A stretch of 64,000 bases of DNA from Acanthopleura granulata (lineage: Eukaryota > Mollusca > Polyplacophora > Chitonida > Chitonidae), in NCBI GenBank assembly GCA_016165875.1, contig JABBOT010000022.1, positions 1,205,333 through 1,269,332 on the forward strand. Direction: 5' to 3'. Shown in pieces: positions 1 through 11,411 of the stretch (its first letter is position 1; every line of letters starts with the position of its first letter). The notes under the pieces are model-generated. The model had not been told where the DNA came from, searched no databases, and saw only the letters and a list, made by a program, of their open reading frames with translations. A program made the position numbers and the translations under genes.

Positions 1-2250
1 GAAATATACGTTGCCCACCTGAAACAATTTGATTTCAGTCGTGTACTTCTTTGTTCCTTTAGTCACTCTTTCTTTATAGTTGTGCTCATAATGCAAACAG
101 GTAGTTCACAAGCCTGGAATTGACATGTGTAGGCGATCACGTCTATTTTAATCTATGTTCTCAAAAGTCAAAGTAATTTCTCCTGTGTTAAGACCTTCCC
201 CAAGATATTCATTTATCAGTGGGAGACGCTCGTCTATGGCTGCCGTATTGGCTTCATGTTTGATGACAAACAATTCGCGATTGGTCAGTTAATCCAGGGC
301 CTCGACTTTTAAACTCGGGGTCCCGATCTTTAAACTTTAAACACAAATAAGGTGAAATAAGAAAGCCTTCAAAGTCACATTAAGAATTTTAACATTTTCT
401 GTCAATCAATAAAGCCCTTTATGGAGGTGTTAAAGGGATATAGTGAAATAAAATTGGGAAGAAAAAATTAAACCAGGAAATTCAAATATGGTCCCGGATT
501 TTGAAAGTCAGAGGATGCTGTACATTTACACTGGACCCCCGATTTTAATCTTGGAATCCCGACCCTGGGACCCAGATTTTAATCTGGCACCTTTTTCCAA
601 AAAATGTCACTTATAGGACTCTTTAGACGACAGCGCTCGGTTCCCCAACTTTGAATGGCCGGGGAATCTTTTGCACTGCAACCTTCCGGGGCCTAAGTGG
701 CCACTGGACCCTCACAAATTGGGCTGGGATAGACATCTTTGTATACTCAGGGCCCCCACTTTCAACCATTCTCCATATCGTTTAACAGCAACGCGAAGCC
801 CTAAGATAACTAAGAACCTTTCTGGGCCGTAGGCGGCCATGTGCGTTCACCTATGTGTTGGGTTAGACTTTTACACCGTTCTCGAGGCGACCAGTTTCAA
901 TCTTTTAAAACGTTTATTCATCGTGCCATTAAACGACTCAGTACTCTTTAGACCCCAACTGGCTGTGCCTCAAAAAGGTTGAGAACTCATTTCCGGCAAT
1001 GAAGGGTCGCGGAACTTCCGGGGTCTTAGTGGTCCCTGGACCCTCGCCTAATGTGCCGGGATAGACATTTATATCCGTATTCCCTACTTTCAATCTTTTA
1101 TAAAAGTTTAATCACCATGCCATTCAACGGCTCAGTACTCTTTAGATCCAAACTCTCGATGCCCCCAAATGGCTGAGAACTCATCTGTGGTAATCTAGTG
1201 TCTCAGAGCTTCTTGGCCCTAAGAATTCATCTACGGCAATCTAAACGGGGTGGGTCCTCGCCTAACGTGCTGAGATACGTGTAATGTAGTTGCATGGGCC
1301 AACTGTTAGTACGGCGATACGCATTGCGTGAACATTCAGTCCACATCCTTTGTGCATGTCTTGAGACAGAAAGATGTCACGGCTGATAGGAATTGGCAAA
1401 ATGTCAATGCAACGAGGCGTTGCGTGGAAATCTGCCTCGTAATTTGTGATACTTTTTCCTGAAACGAGTCCTTCCCACAAGATCCTGCGTACGGGCCTGT
1501 ACATCACAATGTGTTGCATCTACGTATTGTAAAGGGGAAAAAAAATCTTTCCAAGTTAAAAAAAACACAAGCGACAGAGTAGCTGCCTGGTCCGTAATCA
1601 TGCTGGGGTGCTTAAGCTGACGGTTTCCTCTGAGGATATGACTGTGAACAACATGTACTGGTCTACATAGAAATGTTCGGCAACAGTGTCAGTATAGCCC
1701 TATATACATGTATATACGTCGGTTCTCGGGTCATTCATGCCACCTTGCGCCAGTGAATTTACAGTAGGATAAACGTTTTTAAAATTCCTTTATGCGTCTG
1801 TTTAGTTTTGTCACGAAATTTAATTGCATTAATGAATTAAAGGCTTTACCAGCTTGAAACGGACGTTCCTCTTGTGTGCCTACAAGGAGATCCATCTCGA
1901 ATACAGGAGAGTTGCGATTTTTAAAAACCATAGACCTGAATATATACCGAAAAATCGAAATCTATATCTGGACTTGATCTGTTTGCTAACCATGTCATAC
2001 TGTTTACTTCTCTTATATAAACATCCCTGTGATTAATGGTGTTAAATGTATACACTGACACTCCTCCTAAAATAACCAGCTGTAGTTTTTCATTAACTCT
2101 TGCTTTAAGTGAAGATATTACTCCATATCTCCCGGTGATAACCGAGTGGCGGAGAGTGTCGTGAAGCAATGGACGACGCATTACCAGCACGTGTATACGT
2201 GATCGCTTGTTTGGATCTTAGTTGATTAAAGTTTTTCATAATAAGCAACA
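1..2250. other. Intergenic region, no recognisable gene
   Basis: I see no exon of a known family here. From about 480 to 1275 a diverged repeat of roughly 190 bases recurs, recognisable by the shared phrases 'actctttaga', 'tgagaactcat' and 'ctggaccctc' or 'tcctcgcctaa'. The short open frames between 1262 and 2190 show no family resemblance and look like chance frames. The last 60 bases before 2251 are presumably the promoter and 5' UTR of GATB. Confidence 0.6.
480..1275. repeat. Diverged tandem repeat, unit about 190 bases
   Basis: Two clear copies (about 890-1075 and 1080-1265) share 'actctttaga', 'ctgagaactcat' or 'ttgagaactcat', 'cggcaat' and 'ctcgcctaa' in the same order. A weaker copy lies at about 605-780. 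Period and edges are approximate because the copies are strongly diverged. Confidence 0.45.
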
Positions 2251-3912
2251 ATGTTAGCCGTGTTTAGATGCTGTAGGGGTGTTAATCCTCGTGTAGCACA
2301 AAGGAACTATCAGTTATTCTACTGTGATCGCCGCTGGATGAATAGTCAATCCTCCGTGGCACTGAAATCTGAAAACGAAAGTGATGCAGCGAAAGGCGGA
2401 GTGGATGTCAAGAACAGTGTAAAATTGAAAGGCGTCATTGGGTTAGAAATTCACGCCCAAATAGCCACCAAAACGAAACTATTCTCATCGTCTCGTAACG
2501 AATTCGGGGGTACAGTGAATACGCAGGTGTCCTACTTTGATGCGGCTTTACCAGGTACTTTACCAGTACTGAACAGGCAATGTGTGGAAGCTGGCGTCAA
2601 AACTGCTCTGGCTTTAAATTGTAAAGTTCAGAAAGTTTCAAAGTTTGATAGAAAACATTACTTCTATGCTGATCTTCCGGCAGGTTATCAAATTACGCAG
2701 CAGAGAATGCCTTTAGCTGTGGATGGGAGATTGGATTATGTGGTGTACAACCCTGCAGTGTTCAAGAAACCCTTTGAGAAATCTGTGCGTATATTACAGG
2801 TTCAGCTGGAACAGGACAGTGGGAAGAGTCTGCATGATGAAGATGGTGGTTATAGTTTAATAGATCTGAACCGAGCTGGGACGGGACTGATGGAAATCAT
2901 TACGCATCCAGATATCTCAAGTGGTGAAGAGGCAGCTGCGTTTGTGAAGGAATTACAAAGCATTCTTTTAGCCATTGGGGCTTGTGATGGGAAAATGGCA
3001 GAGGGATCCATGAGAGTGGATGCGAACATCTCTGTCCATGAACCCGGGGAAGAATTCGGAGTTAGGACAGAAGTCAAAAACATCAACAGTGTAAGAAACG
3101 TTGCTAAGGCTATAGAATTTGAAATTGCACGACAGATTGACGTAATAAACCATGGAGGAAAAGTGACCAATGAAACACGCTCGTTCGACATGGAAACAGA
3201 TGAAACTGTGCCGATGAGGGACAAAGAAATCAAACAGGACTACAGATTCATGCCCGAACCTAACTTACCTCCACTCAGATTGTATGACAGCGAAGATGAT
3301 GTGAAGGGAGTTAATTCTGAACAGGTCATAAACATTGACACACTTCGCAGTTCTCTTCCAGAATTACCAGGAGAGACCAGAACACGCCTACAGGATAAAT
3401 ATAGTGTCTCTGTGGAAAACAGCGTATTTCTGGTGAACAGTGAAGGGATGGTGGAGTACTTCGAAGATGTAATGAAGACTTCTGCTAAAAGTGCCAAAAC
3501 TGTCTTTGATATTCTCAAGATTGATCTTACGTTTTACTTGAATGAAAGACAGATTAATGTGAAGGACTGTTGTGTGCCTGCTGAAAAACTTGGAGAACTT
3601 TGCGTGCGAGTTGAGAACGGGCTGCTATCTAAAAAAATGGTCAGTAAAACTCTTCTGCTGATGCTTGAAAATCCTACAAAAACCTTGACTGAAATAGTCA
3701 GCGAGAACAACCTGTTTTTGATAACTGATACAGCTTTATTGGAAAAATGGTGTGTTGAAGTAATAGAAGAATACCCAGCTCTGGTTAAGAAGTGTAAGTC
3801 TGGGAAACACAAGTATTTTCACAAACTGGTGAACATAGTCATGGTAAAATCAGAAGAAAGAGCAAGTGGAAAACATGTAGCAGAGATAATGACCAACCTG
3901 CTAACAGGCTGA
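2251..3912 (+). CDS. GATB: Glutamyl-tRNA(Gln) amidotransferase subunit B, mitochondrial
   Basis: 553 residues in one uninterrupted exon. GatB is the tRNA-binding and kinase/transamidase subunit of the GatCAB complex, which converts Glu-tRNA(Gln) to Gln-tRNA(Gln) in mitochondria. The family blocks are present in order: GLEIHAQ at residues 64-70, DRKHYFYADLPAGYQITQ at 133-150, LEQDSGKSLHD at 186-196, and the NRAGTGLMEI block near 207-216. The C-terminal helical tail domain runs to the end (HKLVNIVMVKSEERASGK). The first ~58 residues precede the conserved fold, are rich in Arg and lack homology, as expected of a mitochondrial targeting peptide. The ATG at 2251 is the first in frame and gives the leader the right length. 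The vertebrate gene is multi-exonic as I recall, so a single-exon form is notable. It converges with RPL37 downstream. Confidence 0.96.
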   Translation: MLAVFRCCRGVNPRVAQRNYQLFYCDRRWMNSQSSVALKSENESDAAKGGVDVKNSVKLKGVIGLEIHAQIATKTKLFSSSRNEFGGTVNTQVSYFDAALPGTLPVLNRQCVEAGVKTALALNCKVQKVSKFDRKHYFYADLPAGYQITQQRMPLAVDGRLDYVVYNPAVFKKPFEKSVRILQVQLEQDSGKSLHDEDGGYSLIDLNRAGTGLMEIITHPDISSGEEAAAFVKELQSILLAIGACDGKMAEGSMRVDANISVHEPGEEFGVRTEVKNINSVRNVAKAIEFEIARQIDVINHGGKVTNETRSFDMETDETVPMRDKEIKQDYRFMPEPNLPPLRLYDSEDDVKGVNSEQVINIDTLRSSLPELPGETRTRLQDKYSVSVENSVFLVNSEGMVEYFEDVMKTSAKSAKTVFDILKIDLTFYLNERQINVKDCCVPAEKLGELCVRVENGLLSKKMVSKTLLLMLENPTKTLTEIVSENNLFLITDTALLEKWCVEVIEEYPALVKKCKSGKHKYFHKLVNIVMVKSEERASGKHVAEIMTNLLTG

Positions 3913-3981
3913 GAGATGAAGCATATAGCTTTCTACACTTATCAAATTTGTGTGTATGATTTTCATGTGGCAGCGTATCAA

Positions 3982-3987
3982 ATTAAA
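3982..3987 (+). promoter_or_regulatory. Candidate poly(A) signal of GATB
   Basis: ATTAAA, the common variant of AATAAA, lies 70 bases after the GATB stop codon. No canonical AATAAA is nearer. Confidence 0.4.
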
Positions 3988-4839
3988 TTTCCTCTGATTT
4001 TCATATGGATAAGTCACTTTGATCTATTTTAGGGTATGTTATGATGGGCATTTGGGAGTTACTAATTGCCGGTAATACAAGTCAACCATCAGAAATGTTC
4101 AGCCAACAAACCTCCAAGGGCTAGCAACGACTTGATTTTGTAACCAATGAGTGTAAAAATTCTTTAAGGTGTCTGTCTTTCAACCGCTTTGACACTCGAG
4201 GTGCAGGTTCAAACCTAGTCTTGGACAGGAAGTTTTTATATTCACCACCACCATCCCACTAACTCCCCACTCGCTGCTTGTATTGTTTTAGGGACAAGTG
4301 TTCAACAATGCTTGTGTGGCTGTTTGTGGAATCCTGCATTCACTGAAGACCACTCACTTGTCTTGCACAAATATGGTGCACAGAACTGCCTGTCACACTT
4401 GAGAATTGTTGGCAAGATTTGTATGTTTGTTCCATTGGGGTGTAACATCACTTCCAACTTCATTTTCTTCAGACCACAGTGGTTTCCCTTTGTACATGTA
4501 GCTGGACGAACCCAATGCTGACATGTTTATAATGCCGTCTGACTGGGCAGCCATGTCAAAGACACCAAACATCCCACCCTTTCGTATAATACTGACGTGG
4601 GCCCACACTTGGAACTCTCCTCATGAGGACAGAAAAGTGGTAAAATGGCCGATGTTTTAGTCTAAGCATGACCAGATTCATTGGAATCCTGGATCTACGA
4701 CGACCAAGGCAGCCACCCTACCCACGTTCACCGCAGCCACTGGCGCAAAATATCAGTGTTTTTTCCTGGTACCCCAGTTTCCTCCATTAATAATACCTGA
4801 CTTCTTGAAAATCAGGTAGCGTAATGTAAAACCGGATAG

Positions 4840-5770
4840 AATCAGGTAGAAACAGGTAGATCCAAGCAGAAATCACGTAAAGCTATGCTGAAACCAAGCA
4901 AGGAGGAGCCATGTGGAAACCATGGACAGCGATGTGGAGATCAGGCAACTTTGTGGAAACCAGGGAGAGGCATGTGGAAACCATGTACAGTACAACAAAA
5001 AAGTCGACACCGTGAACACGTGTGTAGAATGGGTTCCGCACAGATGTTACACGCATGTGGAATGCATTACATAAGCCTGCCTTCTTGAGCTTAATATCCT
5101 GTGTTTCAGAGTAAACCACACGTGTGTAACACCCGTGTAAAATGCATTCTACACAGGTGTGACAGGCATGTGCTATGGTGCATTTTTGTTGTACTGTAGA
5201 GCTATGTGAAGATTGGGCAACTTTGTGGAAACCAGGAAGAGGCATGCGGAAACCAGACAGCTATGTGGAAACCATGTAGAGCTATGTGGAAACCAGGGAG
5301 AGCCATGTGGAAACCACGAAGTCCTGTTGTTATTTGTAACCAAGTACAGCATGTGCAACCACATACATGTAGGGCCATCAGGAAACCAGATAGCCCCATG
5401 TTGTAACCAGGCCGGCCTTGTGTAAACCAGGTAGCCATGTAGAACCTTGTAACCCGGTACAGCTATGAAGAAACCAGGTAGGCCTATGTGGTAGAAACAA
5501 GAAGGGGCAAGTGGAAACCAGTTAGAGGTGTGTGGAACCAGGTAGGGCCATGGGGAAACCAGGGAGAACCATGCAGATATCAGGCAGAGCCATGTGGAAA
5601 CCCCTTGAGTCCTGTCAAACCATGCTGTAACCAGGCAGGCCTTGTAACCAAATAGATCCATGTGGAAACCAGGTAACGAAGCAGGGGCATATGAAACCAA
5701 GGTAGGGTCTTGTGATGGAAATCATGGAGGTATGTAGAAACCGTTACAGGCACATGGAAACCCATTCGAA
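4840..5770. repeat. Degenerate minisatellite, unit about 17-20 bases
   Basis: Imperfect copies of 'agccatgtggaaaccagg' run through the tract, with variants in which 'cat' is 'cta' and 'gcc' is 'gct'. Copies become more diverged towards both ends. The array is split by the MITE at 4988-5196. It is open in several frames on both strands only because the repeat lacks stop codons. Confidence 0.85.
4988..5196. mobile_element. Short MITE with TA target duplication (Tc1/mariner type)
   Basis: The element starts CAGTACAACAAAAA and ends with its reverse complement TTTTTGTTGTACTG, and is flanked on both sides by TA (4986-4987 and 5197-5198). CAGT termini and a TA duplication are the signature of Tc1/mariner elements. 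At 209 bases it has no room for a transposase, so it would be a non-autonomous MITE. It contains further internal inverted matches ('gtgtgtagaat' against 'attctacac'). It interrupts the flanking minisatellite cleanly. Confidence 0.8.
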
Positions 5771-6344
5771 GCACGTAGAAAAGTGTGTAATGCCATTTCT
5801 GGTATTACAACTGACTTCACACAGATTTTTCTTACAAACTTGAATTCAACCAGTTGAACCAAAATAGGACAAACCTTTTTTCATTTGGCATATTCTACAA
5901 ATTGCATGAAATACATGTATTATTGTTCGTTTCATTTACAGTTTTTGTTCAATTAACTGAATTCAACTTAAGACAAATTGCTCTGTGTGAAGGAAGGAAT
6001 CTGATTTTGAAAACTCTCTCTTCCTTGGCAAAGTCTTGTTTGTTAAGACCAGAGGATCAACAAGAACACATGAAGTCCAATACACTGATGGCAAAAAACT
6101 GTACTTCCAAAATACCGACGACCCACGGTCAAAATAACACCCAAAATTCAAGACTTTGCCCAACGATTTGATGAGCCGTTTGTAAGAGCTATAAAAAAAA
6201 AAACAGAAAATCTTGAAACAAGAAGCACAGCAGGAAGCATTTTGGGTTTTTCACCTTTTCTTTTTCAAACTGGAATCAAGTGCCATGCATGGGTTCTGGA
6301 CTTTCAAAAATGAAACAATACCAAATAGTTTCAACACCTGATCA

Positions 6345-6350
6345 TTTAAT
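6345..6350 (-). promoter_or_regulatory. Candidate poly(A) signal of RPL37
   Basis: ATTAAA on the minus strand, about 28 bases after the RPL37 stop codon, which is the short 3' UTR expected of a ribosomal-protein mRNA. Confidence 0.5.
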
Positions 6351-6377
6351 GTACGAGCATGGTGTACAGGAAAGAAC

Positions 6378-9300
6378 TTATTTCGTGGCCACTGTGGCGC
6401 TGGGTGCAGCAGCTACCCTCTTTCGGGGTTTGGGGACTGTACCTTCCCGGAATCCATTCCTACAACACAAAAATAAATAGAATGTTGAAATCTTTGAATG
6501 AATATTGAACAGTATAACACTGATTACAAAAGTTTAGAATCTGGGGTGATTTTTTTGAGAGGTGGGGATGGACTACTAACAATGAATGTTAGTCTTTTAA
6601 AATACATGTAATACATGTACAAGGAGTTTATCTCTATGTCGTACAGAGGTTGACGACATCATTATGACATCACATTCCCACCAGATATGAGTGTCACATG
6701 TGATAAACAAAACTGTAGGAGTCTGCTTGCTATCTCATACAAAAAGTCACAAAAATGTTTGTCAACATGACTAGAGTTTCTAAAATTTCAGACTCCTCAC
6801 TACCTCCATTTGACAAGTGGACATAAGGATTTCATTGCATAAAAGCTGTGACCATGGAATCCTCAAAAACCTGATGTTTTACATGCATTAAAACCTTTAT
6901 TTGGAACAACCGTTTTATGGTTCTAGATTTAGACTAAATTAATATGGAAACTCCACAAAAGTCCTGTGAAGTAAACAGACTTCCTACTGATGTGCTGATG
7001 TACACCAATTCACCTTCAAACACCACTGCCAGATTATCAATCTATACCCTAGTCTGTCCCTACCAACTTTAGTCACAGATTTCAAGACCTCAACTTGTGC
7101 ATTTACTTTTCGCATATCTTACCTGAATTTCCTGAAGACGATCTTGAGATGGCGCATTCTTCCAGTGCCAGTTGTCTTCCTTCTTTTGGCCTTGATACTC
7201 CAGTTATCTGCCATGACAAACGAAAACAATGAATTAATTTTTTATCCTCGCCCTGGAACCCTTGCACGTAGTGCGGTTCTTGATCCTCCCTGCTTGCACA
7301 AGTTCACCCTGGAACCACCATGCTAAGTTCCTGTCTACATGTACAAGTTGTATTGTCCACAAGATAAGTGTTTTCGTGTTGAAATTTCCTCTTGAACATC
7401 ATTGGCATATTGCTGTCCTGGTTCTTGACCCTGGCAAACCCAAACAGTTAAGGCTGAAGTTCGGGAACCTGGATAGCGTATTGCTTCGTGCCCATGCTTG
7501 ACCTTACAAATGCTACATTGCTATACACATAAAAGCTTATCGATAGTAGACAAAATCCAAACATATAAGCAAGAAGTGATGCTATCCCATTGCACACAAA
7601 ACAGTATGGCAACAAACGGTGAATTGAGGTATTTTTGATTAAAATTTTAGGTGTACAATTGTGGTGTTGTAAGTATTTCACTTGTTCAACTTATTTCTAT
7701 TTTTTTCATTCAAGCATGGCTGCTGCTCCAATACAGAATACAAATATTTGACAGTCTATTAACAGACAGTCATAGGTAAAACAACATGTAGTTGATGCCA
7801 AAAATAAGGATATCGTGGCCGTGTTCTGTTGTGAGTGCAACATGTATCAATGAACTGTCAATGGTGAGATGATGTTGAACGAAACCAATCACTTTCGTCG
7901 TTTTTATTTTGCAACAACTTCTCCATTAAAATTTGTTATCCAGTCTCAACTGAATGAGAATGTATGTGTTTCTTAATTCATTTATATTTTTTGCTCATTT
8001 ACATTTTTTTGATCAGAGCAAAAGCTCATCCAAACAGCTCAAGGTTAGTGATTTGCTGCTCTCCCAGAACTCCCTCACGTCAAAGACTGATACAAGCGGT
8101 AGACAAGTGGTCTTCAACGAACGTACAGAGTACAAAGGGCCACACACACACAGTCGAGTGATTATTGACACCAAGTCCCCTAAACGAACAGTGACAGCAA
8201 GCAACTGACTAATCCCTCTGGAGTCAGGATTGAACCTCCCACTTTGATGCTGTCATACTTACAGTGCCTCAGTCTGGGGCTTGGGTAACCACATGATGCA
8301 CAGACTTTCTTCTGGATGTGATAGGAACGGCGCCCACACCGCCGGCAATGTGTGTGGGTCTTCTTGTTCCTCTTACCAAAGCTGGATGTACCCTTGGTCT
8401 GTCAACACAACATGGTATACATTTGTTAAAGGTTTCTCGACTGATAAGCAGGCAAGGATAACTCTTCCAGAGAGAGAAAAACTACAGCACATGTAAACCA
8501 GCACTGCAGGCCAGTCTTATGTTTTCCTTGTTTGAGCATAACCTGACCACATAAGAATACGGTTGGTCAGAAGGGAATTTTTTATTCTGGCTCATTAAAA
8601 AGATAGAGGTTTTAAAACAATTGGCCTGGACGGAATTACCTCCCTTGATGTCCCACTTCTACAATAATGATTTGTTCGAGCCCTCTGTGGCCAGGTTGGG
8701 CCTTGGTAGTCGCTGAATGTCATGTACCCACATTAAAGCGAGATGAATGATGATATACTTTCATAAATCTTGATCACAATGAAATAAATTTATCTGCAAG
8801 CTTGATGGAAACAAGTATGATTTCTTTCCGAGTTTTTTCATCTCACCATAAATCATTTACTGTCCCCAGTTGAAAGGAAACAGCTTTCGGTATCAGTAGA
8901 GCTTTGTCTTGACGGTATGTTGCTAATAAAATGCAACAAGCAAGTTCTCTTATTTGAAATCAGTCCAAGATCGTGCCTCTTGTGATCATCTCCAGCCGCT
9001 GATTGATGTATTTTGGGCTGTGCATTCAGTGGGTGGGAGAGAAGATCTCTGACAACTGCCCAGTAGATTACTTATCAACTTGCTTCTTTTTCTTGTGAGA
9101 CACAAAACAGTTACGTACACAGGAATGTTTGTTAACCATTTTGAGTTACAAAATTGCGTTCTAATCAAAAGAAGAGAGTTATTACCGTTGTGAAATAAAT
9201 AACTGTAGGCACATGCTAACCAACGAGGTCCCATTTATCGTAGTTTCACAACATAAAAATTTATCTTGCGCTACTTCATGTTGGCCATCACCTGACATGG

Positions 9301-11173
9301 GAGGTAATTCACTGGAGGCCTATTAACATGTCCAGAGTGAAAATTCAAAACCCTCTACGAAAACCTCCATAACAATTTCAAAGTAGATCCTTGGAGAGTT
9401 GTTCAGGTAACAAAAACATTTTTAACAATGATCTTGTTAAGTGTCCAAATATAGCAACGCCATTGTTGGCTGACCTCTGACCAAGTTTATTGCACATTTT
9501 AGGTCTTCAGAGAATTTTGAGCAGAATAATAATAATAATAATAACAATAATAATAAAGCATGTAGTAAAGGCTTGAACCATAAATGGTAGACTAGAAATA
9601 CACCCCGAACAACACTAAATATCGATAATAAAGTGACCAGCAAGTGTGTATATGTCCTGTACAAGAAACAGCATGAAAGACTGATAACATAACCGACTCA
9701 AAACTGTGTTTGTTAACAATATGTTGGAGAGTTGTGAAGTTCATGTTGCATTTGCCGGCAAGCTGAGAGGAACTAACACCTGTTCTGGACAGCAAACACC
9801 ACTAAGAAAGGACCTATCAGACTTGGTAAGGGGCAGTGTATGGTTTACCATGGGATGCCGGTGGCTACAATACTCTGCCAGACCATTACAGAGTGAAATA
9901 GGTACGTAGCTACTAGGGTTGGAGGGGTGGCAGCGAGGGGTGCGATCTGTTACCACGATATAACCAGCAACATGAATGTCACACCTACCCAAATGAAATC
10001 CATCTATAATCAGCTTATTAAACATTTGAACATTACCTTGCGAACTATAATCAGCAAGATTATGTCGAAATGTAATGCATGGTTAGGCTACACAGTACAT
10101 TCTGTGGCTTAGTCTGACATGGAACTCCACTGTCGCTCCAATATTTGGAATGTCACTATAGCTATGGAGTCATACAACCTCCCATTAAATTTCCTTGGAA
10201 TGGTGCCAGAGTTCTGTCACTTCGCAGCTCAGCTACTTATCTTGTGTCTTTTGCCCAAGTGCAAACACTCACGACTATGCACGCTACAATTTCGGCAGCC
10301 TCACATTTACTCCTTAGGAGATTACCAGCCTGGAAGCTTCCTCTGTGTTATTAATAACCAAAACGGCGCCATGTATATGGCAGCACCTGTCCTATTGGGA
10401 CTGCACTTCCATTTGTAGAGGGTACCAAGGTCAAGTGACTTCAACTTCTGGAATAACACAAGACAGACCTTGTCATGCGGCCACAGAAGTGCAGTCCCAT
10501 GAAGACAGGGACTGCCAATAACATGTTGTCCTTTATGTTGTAACATTGAGCGATGAGCTTCTAGGACGGGTAAGCTCCTAAATGTGGCCCCCCAAATTGT
10601 ACCACGCACATTTGTAAGTGTCTGTACTTGGGCAGAAGATACAAGATAAATGACTGAGTTGTGAGGCGGCAGGACTCTGGCACTGCTCCAAGGAATTTAA
10701 ATGGGGACTGTATGACTCAATTTGCATAGCGGCATCCCAATATCGGAGAGACAGTGGAGTTCATGTATGACTAGCTGTGACTGTGGACTGTGGTTATATT
10801 CAAAGACCTGCCGCTGCAGAAAGTTGTGAAGTTTAACTATGGTGCTACACATGGTGCTTGCCACTGCCCCACTTATTCAGCTGTCCACTAGGTAAAACAG
10901 CTTATCAATGAAAGTAATGTCAGATCCTCTAAAAGACGATCTAAATAGCATCGTAACACCCTGTTGTTGTTGTACTCGTTCCTATAAACGTTGCATGCAT
11001 GGGCAACTTTGAACAAGTTTATTCGAACATCCATGAGACCATTCAATACAAAACGTCACTGACATATATTTAGTGAGCTTGATTTCTTTCTTTAGGCGCA
11101 AAATATATTCAACACTTAAAAATACGAGGAGATGTTTGTCGATTTTTATCTATGTCGCTGCCTCCCTCACCAT
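6378..11173 (-). CDS. RPL37: 60S ribosomal protein L37 (eL37), four exons
   Basis: eL37 is a small zinc-binding protein of the cytosolic large ribosomal subunit. Coding exons on the minus strand are 11171-11173 (the ATG alone), 8263-8398, 7123-7207 and 6378-6459; all junctions are GT-AG and the phases agree, giving 101 residues (human 97). The start [10 protein letters not shown], the zinc knuckle with Cys19, Cys22, Cys34 and Cys37, the [14 protein letters not shown] block and [10 protein letters not shown] are all family hallmarks. Exon 1 is the least certain part: an exon holding only ATG is usual for this gene, and the ATG at 11173 is followed by GTGAGG and preceded by a pyrimidine tract like a TOP start. 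An alternative ATG followed by GTGAGA lies at 8847-8849. The basic stretch after the zinc knuckle reads SPRLRH where the family usually has a Lys/Arg run. Confidence 0.93.
10091..10792. repeat. Long palindrome (foldback element) in RPL37 intron 1
   Basis: The left arm (about 10091-10405) matches the reverse complement of the right arm (about 10480-10792) with moderate divergence. Shared blocks include 'gaactccactgtc', 'gagtcatac', 'ccttgga', 'gtgccagagt', 'tatcttgt', 'tgcccaagt' and 'gggactgcacttc'. The unpaired centre is about 70 bases. The frames at 10119-10418 and 10322-10609 are shadows of the arms. It looks like an old foldback or long-TIR transposon; I see no transposase. Confidence 0.75.
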
Positions 11174-11411
11174 TGTATATCCAGCGAGATGGGGGAAAAG
11201 GCCGAAGCCTCGTTGTGGTTACCGGAAGTAGACGTCTGTCAAATGTTGCGAGGTGATAGTAAACACTGGATCCGGCCACGCTGGAAGTTAGCGGCTGGCA
11301 GCTGCGCTGTTGTCAAATTCGACATTAAAAAGAAGAAAGCTGACTCAGTGTAGGTTATCTGAGGATAAAGTATCGAAACGACAGCACAGAGTTGATGTAT
11401 AGAGGACGACA
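11174..11411. promoter_or_regulatory. Shared bidirectional promoter of RPL37 and FBXO4
   Basis: The RPL37 ATG (minus) and the FBXO4 ATG (plus) are 238 bases apart. On the minus strand CCTTTTCCCCC at 11191-11201 fits a terminal oligopyrimidine (TOP) start typical of ribosomal-protein mRNAs, about 20 bases upstream of the ATG. An ETS-like ACCGGAAGT lies at about 11220. The tract is richer in CpG than the surrounding DNA. Position of the FBXO4 start site is not visible. Confidence 0.6.

Larger units (their letters stand above)
3913..6377. other. Intergenic region between convergent GATB and RPL37
   Basis: No gene is recognised. The tract holds a tRNA-like B-box (GGTTCAAACC near 4205), a degenerate minisatellite from about 4840 to 5770 and a MITE inside it. 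The open frames on both strands between 4880 and 5770 arise from the repeat and are not genes. The 105-codon frame at 5854-6171 has no family resemblance. Confidence 0.6.

Noticed and set aside
4883..5700. Open frames of up to 175 codons on both strands
   Set aside because: They follow the ~18-base minisatellite and exist in several frames and both strands at once.
8843..8849. ATG/GTGAGA at 8847-8849 as RPL37 exon 1
   Set aside because: Possible, but the sequence before it lacks the clear pyrimidine start seen next to the ATG at 11173; kept as the alternative.
11132..11353. 73-codon plus-strand frame upstream of FBXO4
   Set aside because: It overlaps the TOP-like start and ATG of RPL37 on the other strand and has no homology.
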